A DNA stretch of 64,000 nt from PFL25 sp046260155 (GTDB lineage Bacteria > Chloroflexota > Anaerolineae > Anaerolineales > UBA4823), in the NCBI GenBank assembly GCA_046260155.1, contig JBJYXV010000089.1:62001-126000 (forward strand), written 5' to 3'. A program made the position numbers and the translations under genes. The notes under the pieces were generated by a model, which saw only the letters and a program-made list of their open reading frames with translations, did not search any database and was not told the origin of the DNA. Shown here piece after piece: positions 54,054-61,926 of the stretch (within the stretch, counting starts at the first letter, position 1; every line of letters starts with the position of its first letter).

Positions 54054-54743
54054 ATGACAACAATATTGATTATCGAAGATGAAATTGAGCTCGTTCGTGT
54101 GCTTCAATCTTATCTTGAGCGCTCGAATTTCCAGGTCATATCTACCGACCAGGGCGATCTTGGATTGGCACTTTGGTCACAAAAAAACCCGGACCTGGTG
54201 ATTCTTGATTTGAATTTACCAGGAATAGATGGATTGGATGTGGCACGTGAAATCCGTCGAAAAGCAGATACACCTATTATTATGGTGACTGCCAGAGTAG
54301 AAGAGACTGATCGTTTGATTGGGTTGGAACTTGGGGCGGATGATTACATCACCAAGCCATTCTCACCACGTGAGGTTGTAGCACGCGTGCGGGCAGTACT
54401 GCGCAGGTCTGGTACTGCACAGGAAAGTGCAGATTTGTTGAGGATTGGTGCACTTGAAATTGATCTGGGCGGACACCAGGTATCAAGAGATGAAGAGCGC
54501 ATAGAGCTGACACCAACTGAATTTAAACTCCTGGAGACCATGGCCTCCCAGCCAGGCCGGGTATTCACCCGCTTGCAGCTGCTGGAAGCATCCCAAGGCG
54601 CTGCTTATGAGGGCTACGAGAGAACCATCGATGCACATATCAAGAATTTGCGGGCGAAAATTGAACCAGATCCGAAGGAGCCTGTTTATATCGAGACTGT
54701 ATTCGGTATTGGCTACCGCTTCTCAAAAGATTTAATTAAGTGA
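54054..54743 (+). CDS. OmpR-family response regulator
   Basis: A 229-residue DNA-binding response regulator with a canonical receiver (LIIEDEIELVRVLQSYLE, phospho-acceptor Asp52 in VILDLNLPGIDG, Thr in VTARV, Lys in YITKPFSP) and a C-terminal winged helix (ELTPTEFKLLETM, ERTIDAHIKNLRAKIEPDP, YIETVFGIGYRF). It is followed 41 bases later by its probable kinase. The tandem 11-bp repeats at 53269 are its likely operator. ATG 54054. Confidence 0.95.
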   Translation: MTTILIIEDEIELVRVLQSYLERSNFQVISTDQGDLGLALWSQKNPDLVILDLNLPGIDGLDVAREIRRKADTPIIMVTARVEETDRLIGLELGADDYITKPFSPREVVARVRAVLRRSGTAQESADLLRIGALEIDLGGHQVSRDEERIELTPTEFKLLETMASQPGRVFTRLQLLEASQGAAYEGYERTIDAHIKNLRAKIEPDPKEPVYIETVFGIGYRFSKDLIK

Positions 54744-54784
54744 CTACCATGATTCTCGCTGGTATTGAAGAAAGCTGATCAATT

Positions 54785-56170
54785 ATGCGCTTGCGATTAT
54801 TTCTCTCATTCACGCTCGTCGCAGTTGTATCCATATTGAGTCTTCTGTTCCTGGTCAGACAGAGAGCGATCCAGGAAGTACGCACGTATATGTTCAGGGG
54901 AGGCATGTTCGGTTTGGAGGGCATCGTGAACACCCTGGAGGACTATTACCAAAGCAACCAGTCCTGGTCGGGTGTCGAACAGGTGCTGATTGCCCCAGGT
55001 CAGGGTCAGGGAAACAGGCGCGGCAACCAGGGATTTGCTTCTGGAATAGGCTCAATGATGGGGCAGGGATTGAAGTTGGCAGATGCCAAGGGTAATTTAC
55101 TGCTGGATACAGGGAATCCAAACGCACAAGGCGAGCTGGATCAATCAACCCTGCAGGGAGCGATACCTCTTCAATTTAATGATCAGGTTGTCGGGTACTT
55201 AGTTCACGGGGGAGGTACGGTTTTTACCAGTGGTGACGAAAGTGAACTGCTTGGACGGTTAACTGAGGCGGCATACATCGCGGCAGGTGTGGCGATCGCA
55301 TTCGCATTATTGCTGTCCCTGCTTCTCAGCTCCCGGTTGCTTAAACCCGTACAAACCCTGACCAGGGCAGCCGAGGATCTTACCGATGGTGATTTATCCA
55401 AACGGGTGAAGATTGATGGGAATGATGAACTGGCTGTACTTGGTCGAACCTTTAACGAGATGGCCAATTCTTTGGAAAATGCTGAAAAGAGCCGGCGAGC
55501 AATGACTGCAGATATCGCCCATGAACTGCGAACGCCTTTGGCAGTGCAGCGCGCGCAGCTGGAAGCCCTGCAAGATGGAATTTACGAAGCCACGGATGAG
55601 AATTTTGCTGTGCTCCTGGAGCAGAATATTTTGCTATCCAGGCTGGTTGCTGATCTGAGTACGCTCGCCCTGGCGGATTCTGGACAACTGCAGCTGGATA
55701 GAACACCAACAGATTTAGTTAAATTGACCGGTAGGGTTGCAGATCAATTCAGGCCTCGAGCTGCCGAGATAGGCGTTGAAATTGACTTTACGCAGCAAGG
55801 AAGCTGCCGGGAGATCAACCTCGACCCGGGCAGAGTAGAGCAGATTATTGGCAATATCATTTCAAACGCACTGCGTTACTCACCTGAAAACAGCCAGTTA
55901 AAGATTAATCTGGTTTGCTCTTCTGATAGTGCCGTGATCAGCATTCGGGATCAGGGTCCCGGCATACCGGAGGAAGCGCAGGAGCAGATTTTTGAGCGTT
56001 TTTATCGTGCCGATCACAGCCGCAGCCGGGCAGATGGAGGTACAGGTTTGGGCCTGGCGATAGCCCGGCAGCTGGCTGAAGCCCAGGGAGGTCAGCTAAT
56101 CGCTAGCAATCATCCCGATGGTGGAGCTGAATTCTGCCTCACTTTTTACTTTCACCGGCCGAATGCGTAA
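54785..56170 (+). CDS. Sensor histidine kinase
   Basis: A 461-residue membrane histidine kinase, partner of the regulator at 54054. Two membrane helices frame an extracellular sensor region (about 30-155), rich in Gly, Gln and Met, reminiscent of the secreted protein at 53368. A HAMP domain follows (about 175-235; LLKPVQTLTRAAEDLTDGDL). The phospho-acceptor is His246 in DIAHELRTPL. The ATP part has the N-box IIGNIISNALRYSPEN, G1 DQGPGIPEEA and G2 GGTGLGLAIAR. The stop is followed at once by the YbaK start (ATGA-like spacing of zero bases). Confidence 0.95.
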   Translation: MRLRLFLSFTLVAVVSILSLLFLVRQRAIQEVRTYMFRGGMFGLEGIVNTLEDYYQSNQSWSGVEQVLIAPGQGQGNRRGNQGFASGIGSMMGQGLKLADAKGNLLLDTGNPNAQGELDQSTLQGAIPLQFNDQVVGYLVHGGGTVFTSGDESELLGRLTEAAYIAAGVAIAFALLLSLLLSSRLLKPVQTLTRAAEDLTDGDLSKRVKIDGNDELAVLGRTFNEMANSLENAEKSRRAMTADIAHELRTPLAVQRAQLEALQDGIYEATDENFAVLLEQNILLSRLVADLSTLALADSGQLQLDRTPTDLVKLTGRVADQFRPRAAEIGVEIDFTQQGSCREINLDPGRVEQIIGNIISNALRYSPENSQLKINLVCSSDSAVISIRDQGPGIPEEAQEQIFERFYRADHSRSRADGGTGLGLAIARQLAEAQGGQLIASNHPDGGAEFCLTFYFHRPNA

Positions 56171-56641
56171 ATGATAACCAACAATGTCACTCGCTTGCTT
56201 GAGGCTCGCGGTATTGATTTCCAAACCTTTGAACTTCCTGAAAAGAAGCTCAGTGCAATGGAGGCAGCAGGCTTCCTCGGGGTTGATCCAGGAATGGTTT
56301 TCAAGACAATCGTAATTACCCGTGCCATACAGAAAAAACCACTGCTGGCTTTAGTGCCTGCTCCTAATGAAGTGGATTTGAAAAAATTATCCGTGGTTGT
56401 GGGGGAGAAGAAGGTTTACCTTGCAACACAAAAAGAAGCTGAACAATTAACTGGCCTGCAAGTCGGAGGTATCTCGCCCTTGGCATTAATCAATCGCAGG
56501 TTCCAGGTAGTGATTGATAACTCAGCTAATTCCTATGAAGGGATCTACATTTCTGGAGGGCAACGGGGGTTGAATATTTGGCTTGCTGTCGGGGAATTGG
56601 TAGCGATAACCCAAGCAGAGTTGGCGGCAATCAGCAGGTGA
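56171..56641 (+). CDS. ybaK: YbaK/EbsC-family Cys-tRNA(Pro) deacylase
   Basis: A 156-residue protein of the YbaK family, which removes cysteine wrongly attached to tRNA-Pro. Family features are ARGIDFQTFELPEK, the catalytic-site segment MVFKTIVI with a conserved Lys, VPAPNEVDLKKL and the late GGISPLALI and SGGQRGLNIWL. The start directly follows the kinase stop. There is no direct functional link to the two-component system, so the tie is probably just transcriptional. Confidence 0.92.
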   Translation: MITNNVTRLLEARGIDFQTFELPEKKLSAMEAAGFLGVDPGMVFKTIVITRAIQKKPLLALVPAPNEVDLKKLSVVVGEKKVYLATQKEAEQLTGLQVGGISPLALINRRFQVVIDNSANSYEGIYISGGQRGLNIWLAVGELVAITQAELAAISR

Positions 56642-56724
56642 CCTGGAGAAATAACCCCCGGTTTGCTTGTAGGATTTTCAGATTGATCCTATAATTCGAT
56701 CAGCTGACCGCCAAGGAGATCTAG

Positions 56725-57483
56725 ATGAGCGAACAACCTGATCGGAATGAGCCCATTATCATCTGCGAAGATGTGCATAAGTGGTTTGGAAGTTTCGAAG
56801 CATTGCGGGGGATTTCAATGGAGGTAAGTAAAGGGGAAGTAATTGTTATCTTTGGTCCATCTGGTTCAGGTAAATCGACTTTCATCCGCACCTTGAACCG
56901 TCTGGAAGTGCACCAGAAGGGCAAAATTATTATTGATGGCATTGAGCTGACCAAAGATGTACATAATATTGAAGCGGTGCGTATGGAAACCGGCATGGTG
57001 TTTCAGCAGTTTAACCTGTTTCCACACTTGTGTGTATTGGATAATATCACGCTTGCACCGATGAAGGTTCGGAAGTGGTCCAAAGATAAAGCTGAGGAGA
57101 TTGGCCAGCAGTTATTGCAAAGGGTCGGCATTCCAGAGCAAGCTGAAAAATATCCCAACCAGCTTTCCGGAGGACAACAGCAGCGGGTGGCAATCGCACG
57201 GGCCTTGGCGATGCAGCCGAAGATCATGCTTTTCGACGAACCAACCTCAGCGCTAGATCCCGAGATGATCAAAGAAGTGCTTGATGTGATGATTGAGTTA
57301 GCACAAACAGGGATGACAATGTTGGTTGTAACCCACGAGATGGGATTTGCGAGAGGTGTAGCAGATCGGATGTATTTCTTTGATGATGGGTTAATTGTGG
57401 AAACCGGTTCGCCTGATGATATTTTCCACGATCCTCAGGAGGACAGGACCAAGCTATTTCTCTCTCAAATATTGTCCCATTAA
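56725..57483 (+). CDS. glnQ: Polar amino-acid ABC transporter ATP-binding protein
   Basis: A 252-residue ABC ATPase of the glutamine/polar amino-acid class. Walker A GPSGSGKST, Q-loop FQQFNLFPHL, signature LSGGQQQR, Walker B IMLFDEPTSALDP and the H-switch VVTHEMGFAR are all present and intact. No permease or substrate-binding gene is next to it, so it must work with subunits encoded elsewhere. ATG 56725 has a GGAG site. A clear terminator follows. Confidence 0.93.
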   Translation: MSEQPDRNEPIIICEDVHKWFGSFEALRGISMEVSKGEVIVIFGPSGSGKSTFIRTLNRLEVHQKGKIIIDGIELTKDVHNIEAVRMETGMVFQQFNLFPHLCVLDNITLAPMKVRKWSKDKAEEIGQQLLQRVGIPEQAEKYPNQLSGGQQQRVAIARALAMQPKIMLFDEPTSALDPEMIKEVLDVMIELAQTGMTMLVVTHEMGFARGVADRMYFFDDGLIVETGSPDDIFHDPQEDRTKLFLSQILSH

Positions 57484-57509
57484 TAATCTTGCCAGCTGCG
57501 GCGGGTTTC

Positions 57510-57533
57510 AGCCACCAGCAATGGTGGCTTTTT
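57510..57533 (+). terminator. Rho-independent terminator after glnQ
   Basis: AGCCACCA at 57510-57517 pairs with TGGTGGCT at 57522-57529 (8 bp, 4-base loop GCAA) and the sequence continues TTTT to 57533. Textbook form. Confidence 0.88.
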
Positions 57534-57663
57534 CTTAATGACTGCCCAGCAGACAATGCACAATGCTGGTTTGGTCCAGATTTCATGGCTCAGGAGGAAT
57601 TTGGTGTTCGGTTTTGAGATTCTTCGAGCCGGTCATTGCTGGTGTGATTCCCTTTTTTCTGAA

Positions 57664-59115
57664 CTACCCCTTGATTACAGCAACAGGTCTCAGCCGGGCG
57701 ACCTTATCCGCAATGCCGGCTTTGTAAACCGTTTCGACAACTGCATCGACATCTTTATAAGCCTGGGGGGCTTCTTCAGCCAATCCAGCCATCGAGCCTG
57801 CCCGAATGTGAATGCCACGTGCCTGAAGTTCTTTGCGCAGATCCTCCCCCCAGACGGTTTTTTTTGCCTTCTTTCGGCTCATTGTGCGACCGGCACCATG
57901 ACAGGTGGAACCAAAGGAGCGCATCATACTTTCGGAGGTCCCGATTAGAACCCAGGAGGCGGTACCCATGCTGCCTGGGACCAGCACGGGTTGGCCGAGG
58001 GCACGATATTCAGATGGCAGCCCCTGAAAACCCGGACCAAATGCCCGGGTGGCTCCTTTACGATGGACACATACCTCGACTGGTTTTCCTTCCACCTGGT
58101 GAGTTTCGATTTTGCCCATATTGTGGGCAATATCATAGACCTGGTATAGATGCCAGTTGGGAATCTTTCCGGCCAATGCTTCTTCAAAGGCCTGGCGAGC
58201 GAAATGAGCCAGTAGCTGGCGATTTGAAAAAGCGAAGTTCGCCGCGCATCGCATTGCACCCAGGTAATTTTTACCTTCAGGTGAACTTAGTGGCGCACAA
58301 ACCAATTCCCTGTCGGGTAGTTCGATCGAATAGCGTTTCACTGCTGCCTGGAATTCACGTACATAATCCGTGCAGATTTGGTGGCCGAATCCCCGTGAGC
58401 CGCAGTGAATCATGACCGCCAGGTTGCCTGGCACGAGGCCCATGATTTGAGCTGCTTGTGTGTTGAATATTTGATCGATTACGTCGACCTCGATGAAATG
58501 ATTTCCTGCGCCCAGTGTGCCTAATTGCTGCAGCCCACGTTCTTTCGCCCGTTTGCTGACCTTGGATGGATCGGCTCCATCGAGTCGACCACCTTCTTCC
58601 GTACGGCGTACATCCTGTTCACTGGCATAACCATGGCTTAATGCCCAGCGGCTCCCATCCAGGCAAACCTTATCCAGCTCATTGATTTTCAGTTTGATGT
58701 GCCCCTTTTTCCCTACGCCGCTCGGGCAAAGCCTGTTCAGGCTATCTGCCAGGTTAGACAGGAGGTCTTTTACAGATTCATACTCGATCTGGGAAGCAAG
58801 CAAGCGAACACCGCAATTGATATCGTAGCCAATGGCACCTGGAGAAATGACGCCATCTGGCAATCGGGTCGCAGCTACTCCCCCAATTGGGAAACCATAC
58901 CCCTGGTGGACATCTGGCATGACAACCACCGGTGAGACCAGCCCTGGTAGAGTGGCTGCATTTACTGCCTGTTCAAGGGATTTATCGTCTTTAATTTCTT
59001 CAAGCAGTGAACGAGTGGCGAAAATGCGCACCGGGACCCGCATATCTGGACGATACGATAAAGGAATTTCCCATTCGTAGCGGTTTACCTGGATCAGAGC
59101 TTCTAGGTTTACCAT
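57664..59115 (-). CDS. rtcB: RNA-splicing ligase RtcB
   Basis: A 483-residue RtcB that joins RNA ends carrying 2',3'-cyclic phosphate or 3'-phosphate to 5'-OH, using GTP and Mn2+. Metal and guanylate motifs are MPDVHQGYGFPIGGVAA, GYDINCGVRLL, HCGSRGFGHQI and HRKGATRAFGPG with the guanylated His; the C-terminal part reads GSTCHGAGRTMSRKKAKK. Length is typical. The archease gene lies 38 bases upstream on the same strand, so the two form an operon. The biological RNA substrate in bacteria is unclear. Confidence 0.97.
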   Translation of the reverse strand: MVNLEALIQVNRYEWEIPLSYRPDMRVPVRIFATRSLLEEIKDDKSLEQAVNAATLPGLVSPVVVMPDVHQGYGFPIGGVAATRLPDGVISPGAIGYDINCGVRLLASQIEYESVKDLLSNLADSLNRLCPSGVGKKGHIKLKINELDKVCLDGSRWALSHGYASEQDVRRTEEGGRLDGADPSKVSKRAKERGLQQLGTLGAGNHFIEVDVIDQIFNTQAAQIMGLVPGNLAVMIHCGSRGFGHQICTDYVREFQAAVKRYSIELPDRELVCAPLSSPEGKNYLGAMRCAANFAFSNRQLLAHFARQAFEEALAGKIPNWHLYQVYDIAHNMGKIETHQVEGKPVEVCVHRKGATRAFGPGFQGLPSEYRALGQPVLVPGSMGTASWVLIGTSESMMRSFGSTCHGAGRTMSRKKAKKTVWGEDLRKELQARGIHIRAGSMAGLAEEAPQAYKDVDAVVETVYKAGIADKVARLRPVAVIKG

Positions 59116-59153
59116 ACTTGAATCTCCTTAATTCCTTTCGAGCCGGAAAAGAA

Positions 59154-59570
59154 TTAAACATCGAACACAATCTTGGTTATTAAACCTTGACCAGTTTGGT
59201 TAATAATCAAATTATGGTAAGTGGCGGCTTTGATTTCTTTCTGGATGGATGCGATCTTGGCACCGTCTACTTGGCCATTCAATTGATCATTCTTGAATTG
59301 GAGGTCAAAATGATCAAACGCAAGATTTTCCGAATCTACCAGATATAGTAATTCGTTTAAAAAATCGATCAGCATTGTTTCAGGGTCTTTCTTCTGGAGT
59401 ATGATCAAACGGGAAACACGAGGTTTAGAGGAAAGCTCCATTCCTGTGAGTTGATACATACCACGTGCTGCTTGCGAAAGCAAGGTTATCAGATCGGGTG
59501 CCCAGACCTCCAGCTCCCAATCGGCAGTATGTGCGATTTCCCGGAACCCCGAGGATGATTGGGGATGCAT
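59154..59570 (-). CDS. Archease
   Basis: A 138-residue archease, the activator of RtcB that promotes its guanylation and multiple turnover. The start FREIAHTADWELEVWAPD has the conserved His and Asp that bind calcium, LLYLVDSENLAF is in the middle, and ITKIVFDV at the end carries the last conserved Asp. It precedes rtcB by 38 bases, the usual operon in bacteria that have both. Confidence 0.93.
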   Translation of the reverse strand: MHPQSSSGFREIAHTADWELEVWAPDLITLLSQAARGMYQLTGMELSSKPRVSRLIILQKKDPETMLIDFLNELLYLVDSENLAFDHFDLQFKNDQLNGQVDGAKIASIQKEIKAATYHNLIINQTGQGLITKIVFDV

Positions 59571-59704
59571 AATTCCAGTATACCATTGGCAATATTAGGG
59601 TTGAATTGAATATAATCCTGGCTTGCAAAAGCTGCGCATAGTATTTCAATTAAGGCTATATGAACAATCTTGCAGGATGATCGGCTTCCTTCTATAATTG
59701 AACC

Positions 59705-60496
59705 ATGGACCTCAGCTCATTAAAGGATCGGTTGGCAAAAGTTGAATCTCGATTGCAATTGCTGATCGAACACGGAACGACACGTATGGTATCCAGGGGA
59801 AGCGATCAGGGCCCGCTTCGATCGAGCCTGATCGAAGCTGTCCAGACCAGTATTCGGGTTGACAATCTGGGCAGGTCCATCGCAGCAGATACTTACATCC
59901 TGGTAATCGCTCAGGTGACCGCTGATCTCCTTGAGGATGACCCTTCCATATCAGAAGAACTGCTCCAATTACTGGTTGAAATTGGGGAGCGATCAGGATC
60001 GATCTTCCAGGCTCCACCCAGAATCAAAATAAGCGTGGATCATTCAATGGAACCTGGCGAGGTTCAAATACTATCTCATTTTGGAATTGAAAATTTCACT
60101 GAAACAAACACTTTTACTGTCGACCCTGGGAATGCATGTAATGTTCCTGATTCCGCGTTTCTTATCATCAATGGCCAACAGGTTTATCCGCTGACCCATC
60201 AAGTCTTGAATATTGGTCGTCGTCCTGATAATCATATCGTAATCGATGACCCCCGCGTGTCCAGAAAGCATGCACAAATCAGGGTGATCAACAATCGCTT
60301 CGCGATCTACGACCTTGATTCAACCGGGGGGACCTATGTAAATAAAGTGAAGGTAGATCGATGTGATCTTTTTCCCGGGGATGTTATCTCCCTTGCTGGG
60401 GTTGACCTGGTTTACGGGCAAGATGCAGGATTTCTTTCAAGAGAAGCCGCAGGCTCTACACAACCACTCATGCCTTTTCCTGACGCAGACGTTTGA
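59705..60496 (+). CDS. FhaA-like protein: DUF3662 and FHA domains
   Basis: A 263-residue protein with an N-terminal DUF3662/FhaA-type domain (about 1-130; PLRSSLIEAVQTSIRVD, TYILVIAQVTADLL) and a C-terminal FHA domain (about 165-245; LNIGRRPDNHIVIDDPRVSRKHAQI, then DLDSTGGTYVNKVKV) that binds phospho-threonine peptides. In actinobacteria FhaA sits beside PknB, PstP, RodA and PbpA and takes part in cell-wall control. Here a second FHA gene follows after 18 bases and an FtsW-type gene is 1.4 kb downstream. The arrangement suggests the same function. No kinase gene is in the window. Confidence 0.88.
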   Translation: MDLSSLKDRLAKVESRLQLLIEHGTTRMVSRGSDQGPLRSSLIEAVQTSIRVDNLGRSIAADTYILVIAQVTADLLEDDPSISEELLQLLVEIGERSGSIFQAPPRIKISVDHSMEPGEVQILSHFGIENFTETNTFTVDPGNACNVPDSAFLIINGQQVYPLTHQVLNIGRRPDNHIVIDDPRVSRKHAQIRVINNRFAIYDLDSTGGTYVNKVKVDRCDLFPGDVISLAGVDLVYGQDAGFLSREAAGSTQPLMPFPDADV

Positions 60497-60514
60497 TATG
60501 AGCAGAACCAGATT

Positions 60515-60973
60515 ATGAGTGCGACACTGCTCCTCATTCTACGCTTACTTATGGTGATTGCCCTGTATATGTTTCTTGGATGGGCTGTTTACACAGTCTG
60601 GTCAGATATGAAGCGACAGAAAGAGTTGATCAGCGCTCGCAGTGTTCCCATACTTAAATTATTAGCAGATTTTGATGGTGATAGCAGGGAGTATGAGTTT
60701 TCTATACCCGAGCTGGTGATCGGACGAGATCAGGCGTGTGATTTATTTTTGGATGCCAGCACAGTATCTGCTGAACATGCCAGATTATCGTACCACCATC
60801 AAAAATGGTGGGTTGAGGATCTCCAATCGAGAAATGGAACTTTGCTGAACCTGTCTCCGGTATCCACTCCATCGATCCTGGTCTCAGGGGATGAGCTGCA
60901 GTTGGGCCAGGTCATGTTAAAGGTCTTTATAGAAGATGATTCTGGAGGACCTTCGAGTAGTATTCCCCGGTGA
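60515..60973 (+). CDS. FhaB-like membrane FHA protein
   Basis: A 152-residue protein with an N-terminal membrane helix (LLLILRLLMVIALYMFLGWAVYTVW), like FhaB of actinobacteria, and a cytoplasmic FHA domain (LVIGRDQACDLFLDASTVSAEHA, DLQSRNGTLLN). It binds phosphothreonine peptides near the membrane. The start ATG at 60515 is 18 bases after the FhaA-like gene. Confidence 0.88.
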   Translation: MSATLLLILRLLMVIALYMFLGWAVYTVWSDMKRQKELISARSVPILKLLADFDGDSREYEFSIPELVIGRDQACDLFLDASTVSAEHARLSYHHQKWWVEDLQSRNGTLLNLSPVSTPSILVSGDELQLGQVMLKVFIEDDSGGPSSSIPR

Positions 60974-61040
60974 TCGTGAATACTGCGGAGATTATTGATT
61001 GAATTTTCCAGGGTGAAGTCATTCATTAAGGAGTTCTCAA

Positions 61041-61898
61041 GTGGGTAAAATTGCGGTGATCGGCGGATCGGGTCTGTATTCGATGCCAGGATTGGAAGTC
61101 GTGGCAGAAAAGGAAATTGAAACGCCTTTTGGTGATCCAAGCGCGCCAATTATTGTCGGTCGGTTTGGGAATCAAGAGGTAATATTCCTCGCCAGGCATG
61201 GAATAGGACACCATATTTCACCGACTGAAGTGAATTACCGAGCCAATATTTATGCATTAAAAAGTTTAGGAGCGGAAACGATCCTCGGTATCAGTGCTTG
61301 TGGATCATTGCGTGAAGACTTTGCCCCGGGTGATATTGTTATCCCTGATCAGCTATTTGATTTCACCAGGGATCGAGCGCGTTCATTTTTCACCGGTGGA
61401 TTGGTTGCCCATGTCAATGTTGCAAATCCCTTCTGCAGTGGATTAATGGAATCTGTTTACCAGGCTGTGAAACTCACCACCGATGCAGTCCATAAGGGAG
61501 GTGCTTATATCACCATCGAGGGCCCACGTTTTTCTACCAGGGCAGAGTCGAACACCTACAGGGCTTGGGGTATGTCAATCATAGGCATGACAACTTCACC
61601 GGAAGCGTTTCTTGCCCGGGAAGCAGAGATGTGCTATGCCACGATTTCCCATGTGACCGATTATGATGTGTGGCATGTCAGTGAAAAACCTGTAACTGTA
61701 GATATGGTGGTAGAGGTTCTCAACCGGAATACGTCACTCGTGCGGCAAGCAGTGAAGAATTTGATCAGTGATCTACCTGAAGATCGAGAGTGCGAGTGCC
61801 AAAACGCGATGGCAGATGCGTTTATCACCGATCCTGAAATGATACCTGAGGATACACGGCAAAGACTTCACCTGCTGGTAAATAAATATCTAGATTGA
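61041..61898 (+). CDS. mtnP: S-methyl-5'-thioadenosine phosphorylase
   Basis: A 285-residue MTA phosphorylase (methionine salvage; MTA and phosphate to adenine and methylthioribose-1-phosphate). A GTG start at 61041 follows AAGGAG. GGSGLYSMPGLE is the phosphate loop; ARHGIGHHISPTEVNYRANI, TIEGPRFSTRAE and IIGMTTSPEAFLAREAEM are family motifs. The last also decides base specificity; residue choices here fit MTA, but S-methyl-5'-thioinosine phosphorylase is a near relative. It stands between FHA and FtsW-type genes. Confidence 0.93.
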   Translation: MGKIAVIGGSGLYSMPGLEVVAEKEIETPFGDPSAPIIVGRFGNQEVIFLARHGIGHHISPTEVNYRANIYALKSLGAETILGISACGSLREDFAPGDIVIPDQLFDFTRDRARSFFTGGLVAHVNVANPFCSGLMESVYQAVKLTTDAVHKGGAYITIEGPRFSTRAESNTYRAWGMSIIGMTTSPEAFLAREAEMCYATISHVTDYDVWHVSEKPVTVDMVVEVLNRNTSLVRQAVKNLISDLPEDRECECQNAMADAFITDPEMIPEDTRQRLHLLVNKYLD

Positions 61899-61926
61899 AT
61901 CAATTCTTGTTTGCCGGATAAAACCT